From positions 62,001-126,000 of the forward strand of contig NZ_FOMQ01000011.1 of assembly GCF_900112675.1 (NCBI RefSeq): 64,000 bases of DNA. The letters run 5' to 3'. Origin of the DNA: Paracidovorax konjaci (GTDB lineage: Bacteria; Pseudomonadota; Gammaproteobacteria; Burkholderiales; Burkholderiaceae_C). Both the position numbers and the translations under genes were made by a program. Below the pieces are notes generated by a model, which did no database searches, was not told the origin of the DNA, and saw only the letters and a program-made list of their open reading frames with translations. Below, in pieces: positions 16,818-26,028 of this stretch; within the stretch, counting starts at the first letter, position 1, and each line of letters opens with the position of its first letter.

Positions 16818-18812
16818 TCAGTTGGCCTGCGCCAACTGGTCCAGGATCGCGGGGTTCTCCAGCGTGCTGGTGTCCTGCGTGATCGGCTCGCCCTTGGCGA
16901 TGGAGCGCAGCAGGCGCCGCATGATCTTGCCGCTGCGGGTCTTGGGCAGGTTGTCGCCGAAGCGGATGTCCTTCGGCTTGGCGATGGGCCCGATCTTCTT
17001 GGCCACCCAGTCGCGCAGTTCCTTGGCGATGGCCTTGGCCTCGTCGCCCGTGGGGCGCGGGCGCTTCAGGACCACGAAGGCGCAGATGGCCTCGCCCGTC
17101 ACGTCGTCGGGGCGGCCCACCACGGCGGCCTCGGCCACCAGGTCGGTCTTGGAGACGAGCGCGGATTCGATCTCCATCGTGCCCATGCGGTGGCCCGAGA
17201 CGTTCAGCACGTCGTCGATGCGGCCGGTGATGCGGAAGTAGCCCCGGTCGGCCGAGCGCACCGCGCCGTCGCCCGCGAGGTAGTAGCCCTTGAGTTCCTC
17301 GGGGAAGTAGCTCTTCTTGAACCGCTCCGGGTCGTTCCAGATGGTGCGGATCATGCTCGGCCACGGGCGCTTGATGACCAGGATGCCGCCCGTGCCGTTG
17401 GCGATGTCGTTGCCCGCCTCGTCCACGATGGCCGCGGCGATGCCCGGCAGCGGCAGCGTGCACGAGCCCGGCACCAGCGGCGTGGCGCCCGGCAGCGGGG
17501 TGATGACGTGCCCGCCGGTCTCGGTCTGCCAGAACGTGTCCACGATGGGGCAGCGCTCGCCGCCCACGTTCCGGTGGTACCACATCCACGCTTCGGGGTT
17601 GATGGGCTCGCCCACGCTGCCGAGGATGCGCAGGCTCGACAGGTCGGAGCTGGAGGGGTGCACCGCCTGGTCGGCATCGGCCGCCTTGATGAGCGAGCGG
17701 ATGGCCGTGGGCGCGGTGTAGAAGATCGACACCTTGTGGCGCTCGATCATCTGCCAGAAACGCCCGGCATTGGGATAGGTGGGAATGCCCTCGAACACCA
17801 CCTGCGTGGCGCCGGCGGCCAGCGGGCCGTAGGCCACGTAGGTGTGGCCGGTGATCCAGCCGATGTCGGCCGTGCACCAGAAGACGTCGTCAGGCCGGAG
17901 GTCGAACGTCCAGTCCATCGTGAGCTTGGCCCACAGCAGGTAGCCGCCGGTGGCGTGCTGCACCCCCTTGGGCTTGCCCGTGGAACCGCTGGTGTAGAGG
18001 ATGAAGAGCGGGTGTTCGGCGCCCACGGGCTCGGGCGCGCATTCGGCCGGCTGGCCCGCCAGCGCATCGCCGAACGTCTTGTCGCGGCCTTCCACCATGG
18101 CGCAGGCCGTGGCCGTGCGCTGGTACACCAGGATGGAGCGGATGGTGTCGCAGCCGCCCATGGCCAGCGCTTCGTCCACGATGGCCTTGAGCGGCAGCTC
18201 CTTGCCGCCGCGCATCTGGTAGTTGGCGGTGACCACGGCCACCGCGCCCGCGTCGATGATGCGCTCCTGCAGCGCCTTGGCCGAGAAGCCGCCGAACACC
18301 ACGCTGTGCGTGGCGCCGATGCGCGCGCAGGCCTGCATGGCGACCACGCCTTCGATGGTCATGGGCATGTAGATGAGGACGCGGTCGCCCTTCTTCACGC
18401 CCTCGGCCTTGAGCGCGTTGGCGAAGCGGCCCACGCGCTCCAGCAGTTCCCGGTAAGTGACCTTCGTCACCGCGCCGTCGTCGGCCTCGAAGATGATGGC
18501 CGTCTTGTGCTCGGTGGGCGTGCCGATGTGGCGGTCCAGGCAGTTGGCGCTGGCGTTGAGTTCACCGTCGGCGAACCACTGGAAGAACGGCGCGTTGGAT
18601 TCGTCGAGCGTGCGCGTGAAGGGCTGGGTCCACTGCACGTTCTCGCGGGCCAGGCGCGCCCAGAAGCCTTCGAAATCGCGATCGGCCTCGGCCTGCAGGG
18701 CTTCGTAGCCGGCCATGCCCGAGATGCGCGCGGCTTTCTCGCAGGCCTCGGGGGGCGGAAACACGCGGTTTTCCACCAGCACGGATTCGATCGTGGACGA
18801 TGACGCACTCAT
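16818..18812 (-). CDS. acs: Acetyl-CoA synthetase (AMP-forming)
   Basis: Activates acetate to acetyl-CoA through acetyl-AMP. The 664-aa product matches the Acs length (about 650). It shows the AMP-binding P-loop [13 protein letters not shown], the adenylate-binding TFWQTETGG, the hinge region [20 protein letters not shown], and the C-terminal catalytic lysine in [13 protein letters not shown] (about residue 629), normally inactivated by acetylation. The ATG at 18812 fits the family N-terminus better than upstream in-frame starts and has TCTCCTGGGAGAC-like purine-rich sequence before it. It may be co-transcribed with the LapA-like gene. Confidence 0.97.
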   Translation of the reverse strand: MSASSSTIESVLVENRVFPPPEACEKAARISGMAGYEALQAEADRDFEGFWARLARENVQWTQPFTRTLDESNAPFFQWFADGELNASANCLDRHIGTPTEHKTAIIFEADDGAVTKVTYRELLERVGRFANALKAEGVKKGDRVLIYMPMTIEGVVAMQACARIGATHSVVFGGFSAKALQERIIDAGAVAVVTANYQMRGGKELPLKAIVDEALAMGGCDTIRSILVYQRTATACAMVEGRDKTFGDALAGQPAECAPEPVGAEHPLFILYTSGSTGKPKGVQHATGGYLLWAKLTMDWTFDLRPDDVFWCTADIGWITGHTYVAYGPLAAGATQVVFEGIPTYPNAGRFWQMIERHKVSIFYTAPTAIRSLIKAADADQAVHPSSSDLSSLRILGSVGEPINPEAWMWYHRNVGGERCPIVDTFWQTETGGHVITPLPGATPLVPGSCTLPLPGIAAAIVDEAGNDIANGTGGILVIKRPWPSMIRTIWNDPERFKKSYFPEELKGYYLAGDGAVRSADRGYFRITGRIDDVLNVSGHRMGTMEIESALVSKTDLVAEAAVVGRPDDVTGEAICAFVVLKRPRPTGDEAKAIAKELRDWVAKKIGPIAKPKDIRFGDNLPKTRSGKIMRRLLRSIAKGEPITQDTSTLENPAILDQLAQAN

Positions 18813-19064
18813 TTGCTTTGTCTCCTGGGAGTCGTTGGAACAGGTTTTCGGCGGTACTTTCAGGGGGCGCACTTACAGGCCACTGACGCACGCTGCCAGG
18901 CGCATCCGGGCGCGCCGTCCGCCCCGGCACGGGCCACATGCTACGCCTACCACAGACCCCGTCCGGCGGCCCACCGGGATGTCCCGCAGGGCCGCCGGGA
19001 ACCGCCCCGAAACGGCCCTAGAATCGCGCCGCACTCCCGCCCACCACGGATTTCCCACCCCACC

Positions 19065-19676
19065 ATGGCCTCCCCGAAAGACCCCATCCCACGCACGCCA
19101 GGCGCCTCCATGGGCCCCCTCGCCACGATCATCTTCGCCAGCCGGTGGCTGCAGGTGCCGCTGTACCTGGGCCTCATCGTCGCCCAGGGCGTGTACGTAT
19201 GGCACTTCCTGCTGGAACTCTGGCACCTCGTGGAAGCCGCCTTCGGCAACCAGGCGGCGCTGCAGACCCTGGTGACCAGCATCGGCTACAAGCCCGGCGT
19301 GGAGATCACGGCCCTCAACGAGACGGTCATCATGCTCGTGGTGCTGGCGCTCATCGACGTGGTGATGATCTCCAACCTGCTGATCATGGTCATCGTGGGC
19401 GGCTACGAGACCTTCGTGAGCCGCCTGAACCTGCACACCCACCCCGACCAGCCCGAGTGGTTGGGCCACGTGAACGCGTCGGTGCTGAAGGTGAAGCTGG
19501 GGCTGTCGATCATCGGCATCAGCTCGATCCACCTGCTCAAAACCTTCATCAACGCGGCCAACTACGACACCAAGGTGCTGATGTGGCAGACGATCATCCA
19601 CGTCGCGTTCCTGGGCAGCGCCATCGCGGTGGCGTATACCGACAAGCTGCTGAACGTCTCGCACGAGAAGCACTGA
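19065..19676 (+). CDS. UPF0114 (YqhA-like) membrane protein
   Basis: A 203-aa inner-membrane protein of the TIGR00645/UPF0114 family with three to four hydrophobic helices. Conserved blocks seen are [52 protein letters not shown] and [16 protein letters not shown]. The role is not established. The first 15 residues before MGPLATI are polar and not part of the family core, so the Met at residue 16 is an alternative start. A long hairpin lies just downstream. Confidence 0.88.
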   Translation: MASPKDPIPRTPGASMGPLATIIFASRWLQVPLYLGLIVAQGVYVWHFLLELWHLVEAAFGNQAALQTLVTSIGYKPGVEITALNETVIMLVVLALIDVVMISNLLIMVIVGGYETFVSRLNLHTHPDQPEWLGHVNASVLKVKLGLSIIGISSIHLLKTFINAANYDTKVLMWQTIIHVAFLGSAIAVAYTDKLLNVSHEKH

Positions 19677-19712
19677 GCACCCGCCCTCCGGCCACGCCCG
19701 CTCCTCGGGTCG

Positions 19713-19757
19713 CATGGGCCCTGAAACTCCTCTTTTGAGGGTGTTTCAGGGCCCATG
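19713..19757. terminator. Long perfect hairpin after UPF0114 gene
   Basis: A 15-bp perfect stem (CATGGGCCCTGAAAC with its complement) around a 15-base loop that can pair further (CCTC/GAGG around TTTT). There is no strong T run after it, so it may act as a transcript-end stabiliser or a bidirectional terminator rather than a classic intrinsic terminator. Confidence 0.6.
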
Positions 19758-19762
19758 CCGTT

Positions 19763-19800
19763 GGATCCATTCGATTGTTTGCTATTAATTTAATAGCAAA
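19763..19800 (-). repeat. Dispersed intergenic palindromic repeat, copy B (inverted)
   Basis: Read on the minus strand, TTTGCTATTA...TAATAGCAAA is followed by a GAATGGATCC flank, matching copy A at 6056-6104. It lacks the distal GGCGGCATGGA part. Confidence 0.7.
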
Positions 19801-19852
19801 TGCATCATGCACGGTCGTTTTCGCACCCGCGAATAACACATCCATCAAAAAC

Positions 19853-19901
19853 CGGTGTTTTGACTCAAAAACACCGAATGCATACACTTTCGCGGTGTTT
19901 T
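19853..19901 (+). promoter_or_regulatory. Promoter with three CGGTGTTTT motifs before proVWX
   Basis: CGGTGTTTT and its reverse complement form a 9-6-9 inverted repeat at 19853-19876, and a third direct copy lies at 19893-19901. A sigma-70-like promoter overlaps: TTGACT at 19860-19865, a 17-bp spacer, TACACT at 19883-19888. The inverted repeat covers the -35 and the third copy the expected start site, the layout of a repressor-controlled promoter. The binding protein is unknown. The predicted start is about 395 nt before the proV GTG. Confidence 0.55.
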
Positions 19902-20290
19902 ACAACCTGCAGCGCAGGTAATCCGGCCCCTCGAGCGGTCCGGATCCCCGTCGGTCGCCGCCGCAGCCTGCCTGCAGCCGCCGACGCCACGGCCGGTTCC
20001 CGGCCCTGATGCCCCTTCGCGGGGCGCCCGTGGAGTCCTCGCAACCCGACCTCTCCCGCGCGCGCCCCCTGCCCTTGCGCACCCATCGCGTGCCATGCGG
20101 GCCAAACCCGGGCCGAGTTCCGTGCCCACCTCCTTCCGGCAACGCCGGTGCCCCGCCGTGGCACCGCGCGGGGCCGCCGCATCAGGCTTTGCCGCAGGAC
20201 CGGCCCCGTGCCCGGGCAGGCGCTCCCTTGTCGGAGCGTTCGCCCGGGCGTGTTCGCCAACCCGTTCCAGACCGAGGGAGGACCCACGAC

Positions 20291-21550
20291 GTGGCCAAGC
20301 AAATCACCATCGACCATGTATTCAAGGTATTCGGCGACGCGCCGGAGACGGCGCTCGAACTCGTGCGCCAGGGCTGCAGCAAGCAGGAAATCATGGAGCG
20401 CACCGGGCATTCCATCGGCGTGTTCGACGCCACCTTCACCATCGAGGCCGGCGAGATCTTCGTCGTGATGGGGCTGTCGGGCTCCGGCAAGTCCACGCTG
20501 GTGCGCATGCTCAACTGGCTCGTCGAGCCCACCGCCGGACGCATCCTGATCGAAGGCGCGGACATCAATGCGCTCTCCGACCGGGCGCTGCGCGCGCTGC
20601 GCCGCAAGGACATCAGCATGGTGTTCCAGTCGTTCGCGCTGATGCCGCACATGACCGTGCTGGACAACACCGCCTTCGGCCTGGAGCTGGCCGGCGTGGA
20701 CCGCGCCGAGCGCCAGCGGCAGGCCGCTGCGGCGCTGGAACAGGTGGGCCTGGGCGCCTGGGCGCAGAGCTATCCGGACGAACTCTCGGGCGGCATGCAG
20801 CAGCGCGTGGGGCTGGCGCGCGCGCTGGCGTCGGACCCCTCGATCCTGCTGATGGACGAGGCCTTCTCGGCGCTGGACCCGATCATCCGCACCGAGATGC
20901 AGAGCGAGCTGCTGCGGCTGCAGCAGATCCAGCGGCGCACCATCGTCTTCATCTCGCACGACCTCGACGAAGCCATGCGCATCGGCGACCGCATCGCGAT
21001 CATGAAGGACGGCCAGGTGGTGCAGGTGGGCACGCCCGACGAGATCCTGCGCAACCCCGCCGACGACTATGTGCGCAACTTCGTGCGCGGCGTGGACGCG
21101 GCGGCGGTGTTCAAGGCCGGCGACATCGCGCGGCGCCCGCTCACGGTGGTGTCCGAGCACCGCGACCGCGGCGCGCGCGCGGCGCTGCAGATGCTGCAGG
21201 ACCAGGACCGCGATTTCGCCTACGTGGTGAACCCCGCGCGGCAGTACCTGGGCACCGTGTCGGCCGACTCGCTGCGCGGCGCGCTCGACGGCCACGTGGG
21301 GCCGCTGGGGCTGCACCACGCCTACCTGGCCAGCGTGGGGCCCATCGCGGCCGACGCGTCCGTGGCCGATCTCTTCGGCCAGGTGGCGCAGGCGCCGTGC
21401 GCGCTGCCCGTGGTGGAGGACGGCGGCCGGTTGCGCGGCGTGATCAGCAAGACCACGCTGCTGCGCTTCCTGGACCGCGACACCCCGCCCGTGCCGCCCA
21501 CCGCACCCGCCCCCACTGCGTCCCCCATGTCCGAACGGAGCCCCGCATGA
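20291..21550 (+). CDS. proV: Glycine betaine/choline ABC transporter ATPase
   Basis: ATPase of an osmoprotectant importer, 419 aa. It has the ProV/OpuAA N-terminal block [19 protein letters not shown], Walker [10 protein letters not shown] (about residue 60), signature [15 protein letters not shown], Walker [14 protein letters not shown] and a switch His (FISHDLDEA). Two CBS-like segments at about 285-400 are the part that senses ionic strength in this family. The GTG start at 20291 is supported by GGGAGG 8-13 bp upstream. It overlaps the permease gene by ATGA. A long leader and a possible operator precede it. Confidence 0.95.
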   Translation: MAKQITIDHVFKVFGDAPETALELVRQGCSKQEIMERTGHSIGVFDATFTIEAGEIFVVMGLSGSGKSTLVRMLNWLVEPTAGRILIEGADINALSDRALRALRRKDISMVFQSFALMPHMTVLDNTAFGLELAGVDRAERQRQAAAALEQVGLGAWAQSYPDELSGGMQQRVGLARALASDPSILLMDEAFSALDPIIRTEMQSELLRLQQIQRRTIVFISHDLDEAMRIGDRIAIMKDGQVVQVGTPDEILRNPADDYVRNFVRGVDAAAVFKAGDIARRPLTVVSEHRDRGARAALQMLQDQDRDFAYVVNPARQYLGTVSADSLRGALDGHVGPLGLHHAYLASVGPIAADASVADLFGQVAQAPCALPVVEDGGRLRGVISKTTLLRFLDRDTPPVPPTAPAPTASPMSERSPA

Positions 21551-22896
21551 ACGAAACCACCATCGCGACACCCGCCCATTCCGCAGACACCGCGGCAGCG
21601 CACTCCCTGCCCGCACCGGACGCCAACCCCTGGGCCACCGCAGGCGAGGGCCCCGCGGCCGTCTCGCCCTACGACACCCCCGCGGCCACGCCCGACGCCG
21701 CACCGGCCGCGCCGGACCCGTGGGCGGCCTCCACCGCCACCTCCACCGGCGATGCGGGCGCGGGCGGCACGGACTGGCTGAGCGCCGCGCCGGACGCGGG
21801 CTCCGCCGCCCTGCCCGCCGACGCGCTGGCGGGCGCGGCCGACCCCGCGCAGGCCGCGGGCGGCCTGCACCTCTCGCAGCTCTGGGACGGTTCGCTGCCC
21901 GTGGAGCACTGGATCAACCAGGGCCTCACCTGGACGGTGGACCACTTCCGCCCCGCCTTCCAGACGGTCCGCGCTCCCGTGGACGCCACGCTGGGCGGCG
22001 TGCACGCACTGCTCACGGGCCTGCCCACGCTCGCCATGGTCGCGCTCATCGGTCTGCTCGCCTGGCAATTCGCGGGCCGCATGCTGGCGCTGGGCACGGT
22101 GGTCTCGCTGCTGCTGGTGGCCCTGCTCGGCATCTGGCCGGAAGCGATGGTGACGCTGTCGCTGGTGCTGACCTCGCTCGCGTTCTGCCTGGTGCTGGGC
22201 CTGCCGCTGGGCATCCTGCTGGCCAGCAGCGACCGCGCGCAGCGCCTGCTGCGCCCGGCGCTCGACGCGATGCAGACCACCCCGGCCTTCGTGTACCTCG
22301 TGCCGGTGGTGATGCTGTTCGGCATCGGCAATGTGCCGGGCGTGGTGGTGACCATCGTCTTCGCTCTGCCGCCGCTCGTGCGCCTGACCAACCTGGGCCT
22401 GCGGCAGGTGCGGCCCGACCTCGTGGAGGCCGCGCGCGCCTACGGTGCCTCGCCCTTCCAGTTGCTGTGGAAGGTGCAGCTGCCGCTGGCCCTGCCGTCC
22501 ATCATGGCCGGCATCAACCAGGCGCTGATGCTCTCGCTCTCGATGGTGGTGATCGCCTCGATGATCGCCGTGGGCGGCCTGGGCCAGATGGTGCTGCGCG
22601 GCATCGGCCGGCTCGACATGGGCCTGGCCGCCGTGGGCGGGCTCGGCATCGTGCTGCTCGCGATCACGCTCGACCGGCTCACGCAGGCGCTGGGCCAGCC
22701 CCGGCGCGGCGCGCGCCACTGGTGGCATACGGGGCCCGTGGGCCTGGCCACGCGCCTGGCCGCCGGCTTCCTGCGCCGCCCGGCTCCCGCCACCGCCGCG
22801 GATGCCGCCGGCCCTGCGGCGCAGCGGCCCGCGGCCGTGCCGCCCGCCGCGATGGCGTCCGGCGAAGGGCCTGCGCTCGCAGGCGCGGGCCGCTGA
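21547..22896 (+). CDS. proW: Glycine betaine/choline ABC transporter permease
   Basis: Inner-membrane permease of 449 aa, close to E. coli ProW along its whole length. An acidic, Ala/Pro-rich N-terminal tail of about 110 residues with NPWA and DPWA motifs precedes the helices. The BPD_transp domain follows, with [20 protein letters not shown], the EAA loop region [20 protein letters not shown] and [21 protein letters not shown] Pro/Ala-rich C-terminal extension of about 45 residues is longer than in E. coli. It overlaps proV and precedes proX. Confidence 0.95.
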   Translation: MNETTIATPAHSADTAAAHSLPAPDANPWATAGEGPAAVSPYDTPAATPDAAPAAPDPWAASTATSTGDAGAGGTDWLSAAPDAGSAALPADALAGAADPAQAAGGLHLSQLWDGSLPVEHWINQGLTWTVDHFRPAFQTVRAPVDATLGGVHALLTGLPTLAMVALIGLLAWQFAGRMLALGTVVSLLLVALLGIWPEAMVTLSLVLTSLAFCLVLGLPLGILLASSDRAQRLLRPALDAMQTTPAFVYLVPVVMLFGIGNVPGVVVTIVFALPPLVRLTNLGLRQVRPDLVEAARAYGASPFQLLWKVQLPLALPSIMAGINQALMLSLSMVVIASMIAVGGLGQMVLRGIGRLDMGLAAVGGLGIVLLAITLDRLTQALGQPRRGARHWWHTGPVGLATRLAAGFLRRPAPATAADAAGPAAQRPAAVPPAAMASGEGPALAGAGR

Positions 22897-22948
22897 GAAC
22901 GCACCGCGCACCGCGCCTCCCATCGACATTTATTTCAGGAAACGTCCC

Positions 22949-24004
22949 ATGCACATCTCCATCGCACACTCCCTGCTCCGCCCCCGTTCGGCCTGGCAAG
23001 GCCCGGCCAGCGCGGCCGCCTGCGCCCTGGCTGGCGCACTGGCCCTGGCCGCGCTGCCGGCCGGCGCGCAGGACCTGCCCGGCAAGGGCGTGAAAGTGCA
23101 GCCGCTGCAAAGCTCGAACGCCGAGGAAACCTTCCAGACGCTGCTGGTCTCGCGCGGGCTGCAGAAGCTCGGCTACGACGTGCAGCCCATCAAGGAGATC
23201 GAGTACGCCACGGCCCACGTGGCGATCGCCAACGGCGACGCGACCCTCATGGCCGACCACTGGGATCCGCTGCATGCCGACTTCTACAAGAACGCGGGCG
23301 GCGACGCCAAGCTGTGGCGCAAGGGTGCCTATTCGGCCAACGCCGCGCAGGGCTACCTGATCGACCGCAAGACCGCAGAGCAGTACAAGATCACGCACAT
23401 CGACCAGCTGAAGGACCCGAAGCTCGCGAAGCTCTTCGACACCAACGGCGACGGCCGCGCCGACCTCACGGGCTGCAATCCGGGCTGGGGATGCGAGGCG
23501 GTGATCGAACACCAGATGAAGGACTTCGGCCTCTCGGGCACGGTGACGCACGTGCAGGGCAGCTATGCGGCACTGATGGCCGACACCATCGCGCGCTTCA
23601 AGGAGGGCAAGCCCATCCTCTACTACACCTGGACGCCCTACTGGGTGAGCGGCGTGCTGCGCCCGGGCCAGGAGGTGGTCTGGCTGCAGGTGCCGCGCTC
23701 CTCGCTGCCCGGCGAGCAGGCGGGCCAGGACACCCGGTTGCCCGATGGCAAGAACTACGGCTTCGTGCTCAACACCCAGCGCATCGTGGCCAACAAGGCC
23801 TTCGCCGAGAAGAACCCCGCCGCCGCCCGCCTCTTCGAGGTGATGCAACTGCCGGTGGCCGACATCAATGCGCAGAACCTCGCCATGAAGAACGGCCAGG
23901 GCAAGCAGGCCGACATCGAGCGCCACGCGGACGGCTGGATCCGTGCGCACCAGAAGACCTTCGACGGCTGGCTGCAGCAGGCGACGGCCGCCGCCGCGCG
24001 TTGA
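22949..24004 (+). CDS. proX: Glycine betaine-binding periplasmic protein
   Basis: Substrate-binding subunit of the same importer, 351 aa. A signal peptide (about 1-37, ending LPAGAQ) is followed by the OpuAC/ProX fold. Aromatic residues that cage the quaternary amine in ProX are recognisable in [16 protein letters not shown] and [11 protein letters not shown]. The two Cys around GCNPGWGC fit the disulfide of E. coli ProX. It is third in the operon, 52 bp after proW, and converges with a LysR gene 22 bp away. Confidence 0.95.
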   Translation: MHISIAHSLLRPRSAWQGPASAAACALAGALALAALPAGAQDLPGKGVKVQPLQSSNAEETFQTLLVSRGLQKLGYDVQPIKEIEYATAHVAIANGDATLMADHWDPLHADFYKNAGGDAKLWRKGAYSANAAQGYLIDRKTAEQYKITHIDQLKDPKLAKLFDTNGDGRADLTGCNPGWGCEAVIEHQMKDFGLSGTVTHVQGSYAALMADTIARFKEGKPILYYTWTPYWVSGVLRPGQEVVWLQVPRSSLPGEQAGQDTRLPDGKNYGFVLNTQRIVANKAFAEKNPAAARLFEVMQLPVADINAQNLAMKNGQGKQADIERHADGWIRAHQKTFDGWLQQATAAAAR

Positions 24005-24026
24005 CATCGCCCCGGGGCCCGGCCCT

Positions 24027-24947
24027 TCAGGCCGCGGCCCCGTCCTTCTGGAACGCCCGCGAGAAATCGCAGCACGCCTGCGCCAGCATGACGATGGAGG
24101 CGACCAGCGCACTGCGGTGCTCGCCCTTGTGCATGGCCACGTAGGGCACGGGCGGCAGCGCGGGCTCGACCTCGATCACTTCCAGCATGCCCGCCGCGAC
24201 GAGCGGCGCGAGGCACTCGCGCGGCAGGTAGGCCACGCCCAGGCCCGACACGGTGAGCCCCGTGAGCGCCACGAGGTTGCTCACCACGATCGAATCGGCG
24301 GGCTCCACGCCGCGCTCGGCCATCCACGCGTCGTAGATGCGGCCGGTGCCGGAGCTGCTGCCCTGCACCAGCATGCGGTGGCGCGCCAGCTCGTGCAGCC
24401 GCACGGGGCCCTGCGCCGCACCGGCCACCAGCCCCGGCTGCGCCATCCAGGCGCTGCCCACGCGGCCGATCTCGGTGGTGGCGAGGCGCGTGTCGGCGAA
24501 AGCGTCGGGCACGATCACCAGGTCCAGCTCGTCGGCCAGCAGCTTGTCGCGCAGCGGCAGGCTGCCATCGACATCGGGCTCCAGGATCACCTTGGGGTAG
24601 TGCGCGCGCACCAGCGCGACGAGGCGCGGCAGCCAGGTCATGGCGGTGAGTTCGGTCACGCCCAGGCGCAGGCGCCGTTCGATCACGCCGGGCTTGCCGA
24701 ACTGCTCGACCGCCGCATCGCGCTGCTGCAGCAGCTTGCGCGCGATGACGAACATCTCTTCGCCCTTCTCGGTCAGGCGCGCGGCGCGCAGGCTGCGGTC
24801 GAAGAGCGGCGTGTCGAAGAGCTGCTCCAGCTCCTGCACGCGCTTGGAAATGGCGGACTGGGTGGTGTGCAGCTTGTGGGCCGCGGGGCCGAAGCCGCCG
24901 AGCTGGACGATCCAGTACAGCGCTTCGAGTTGCTTGAAAGTCATCAT
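24027..24947 (-). CDS. LysR-family transcriptional regulator
   Basis: Regulator of 306 aa. The N-terminal winged HTH (about 1-62) contains FGPAAHKLHTTQSAISKRVQ, and a two-lobed effector domain follows (about 90-295, beginning RLRLGVTELTAMTWLPRL). It is divergent from an orphan substrate-binding protein gene, so it most likely controls that operon and itself. ATG 24947 was chosen over the upstream start at 24974; ATG 24944 is equally possible. Effector unknown, perhaps the ligand of the neighbouring binding protein. Confidence 0.93.
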   Translation of the reverse strand: MMTFKQLEALYWIVQLGGFGPAAHKLHTTQSAISKRVQELEQLFDTPLFDRSLRAARLTEKGEEMFVIARKLLQQRDAAVEQFGKPGVIERRLRLGVTELTAMTWLPRLVALVRAHYPKVILEPDVDGSLPLRDKLLADELDLVIVPDAFADTRLATTEIGRVGSAWMAQPGLVAGAAQGPVRLHELARHRMLVQGSSSGTGRIYDAWMAERGVEPADSIVVSNLVALTGLTVSGLGVAYLPRECLAPLVAAGMLEVIEVEPALPPVPYVAMHKGEHRSALVASIVMLAQACCDFSRAFQKDGAAA

Positions 24948-24986
24948 GGCCGCGTCTTCAGGCCCCGGTTGCACCGGCAGGCGATC

Positions 24987-25035
24987 AATCGATTTTTCTC
25001 ATGCGATTTCAGCACAAAAAATCGCTTTTTTCTCA
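24987..25035. promoter_or_regulatory. Direct repeats in LysR/binding-protein divergent promoter
   Basis: AATCGATTTTTCTCAT (24987-25002) recurs as AATCGCTTTTTTCTCAT (about 25019-25035), offset about 33 bp, i.e. near three helical turns, in the AT-rich part of the divergent intergenic region. Candidate binding sites for the adjacent LysR protein. Confidence 0.45.
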
Positions 25036-25095
25036 TTGGGTAGACTTCCAGAATGGGCGCATCCCCCACCCGATCCACCCCTTCGGAGACCTGAC

Positions 25096-26028
25096 ATGTC
25101 CCTTCGCCGCCTGCCCCGCCGCGCCTTCCTGCCCGCGCTGTGCGCCACATTTGCCGCCGCAGCGGCCGCGCTCGCCGCGCAAACCGCCGCAGCGCAGGAC
25201 ATCGACACGCTGCGCAAGATCCAGGAGCGCGGCACGATCGTGATCGGCAGCCGCGACAGCTCCATCCCGTTCTCGTACAAACCCACGGGCAGCGGCGATC
25301 CCGTGGGCTTCTCGAACGACATCTGCCTGAAGATCGTCGATGCGGTGAAGGCCAGGCTGGGCCTGCCCGCGCTGCGGGTGCAGTACACGCTGCTCACCTC
25401 CACCAACCGCATCCCGCTGATGCAGAACGGCACGGTGGACATCGACTGCGCCACCACCACCAATTCGGTCGCGCGCCAGCAGCAGGTGGCGTTCGCGCCC
25501 AGCCATTTCGTGACCAACATCACCGTGGCCGTGAAGAAGGATTCGGGCATCCAGTCGCTGGCCGACCTGGGCGGCAAGACGGTGGCCACCGTGGCGGGCA
25601 GCACCTCGATCCAGCTGCTGCGCAACCTGCGCCGCACCGAGAAGGTGGACGTGCAGGAACTCTCGGGCAAAGACACGGCCGATGCCTTCCTGCTGCTGGC
25701 CAACGGCCGCGCCGACGCCTACGTGCTGGACGACGTGCAGCTCGCGGGCCTGATCGCCACCTCGCCCAACCCCGGCGACTTCCGCATCCTGAAGGACGTG
25801 GTGCTGCGCCAGGAGCCCTACGGCATCATGCTGCGCAAGAACGACCCCGCCTTCCAGGCGCTGGTGGACCAGACCGTGGTGCAGCTGATGCAGTCGGGCG
25901 AAATGGAGCGGCTCTATGCGCGCTGGTTCACGCAGCCCATCCCGCCCACCCAGGCGAACCTGAATTTCCCCATGACCGACGCCGTGCGCGAGGCCTACCG
26001 CAACCCCAGCAGCAAGGGCGTGCAATGA
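25096..26028 (+). CDS. Orphan amino-acid-type ABC substrate-binding protein
   Basis: Periplasmic binding protein of 310 aa, SBP family 3. Signal peptide about 1-34 (Arg-rich start, ending QTAAAQD). The body starts LRKIQERGTIVIGSRDSSIP and has the family blocks DPVGFSNDICLKIVDAV, NGTVDIDCATTTNS and the C-terminal QSGEMERLYARWF. In glutamate/aspartate-binding relatives these build an amino-acid site. No permease or ATPase gene is adjacent; the next gene, overlapping by ATGA, encodes a PLP enzyme. The ligand may be an amino acid or a substrate of that enzyme. Confidence 0.92.
   Translation: MSLRRLPRRAFLPALCATFAAAAAALAAQTAAAQDIDTLRKIQERGTIVIGSRDSSIPFSYKPTGSGDPVGFSNDICLKIVDAVKARLGLPALRVQYTLLTSTNRIPLMQNGTVDIDCATTTNSVARQQQVAFAPSHFVTNITVAVKKDSGIQSLADLGGKTVATVAGSTSIQLLRNLRRTEKVDVQELSGKDTADAFLLLANGRADAYVLDDVQLAGLIATSPNPGDFRILKDVVLRQEPYGIMLRKNDPAFQALVDQTVVQLMQSGEMERLYARWFTQPIPPTQANLNFPMTDAVREAYRNPSSKGVQ

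Larger units (their letters stand above)
19677..20290. other. 614-bp intergenic region before proV
   Basis: In order it holds a long hairpin terminator (19713-19757), an inverted copy of the dispersed palindrome (19763-19800), a promoter with a triplicated motif (19853-19901) and about 390 bp of GC-rich leader ending in a GGGAGG ribosome binding site. No protein-coding gene in the leader is convincing; open frames there are shadows of GC-rich sequence. Confidence 0.6.

Noticed and set aside
21547-21880. Long Ala/Pro/Asp-rich N-terminal tail of ProW as a novel fusion
   Set aside because: E. coli ProW carries a comparable roughly 100-residue acidic tail with NPWD/DAWG-like motifs, so this is a normal family feature.
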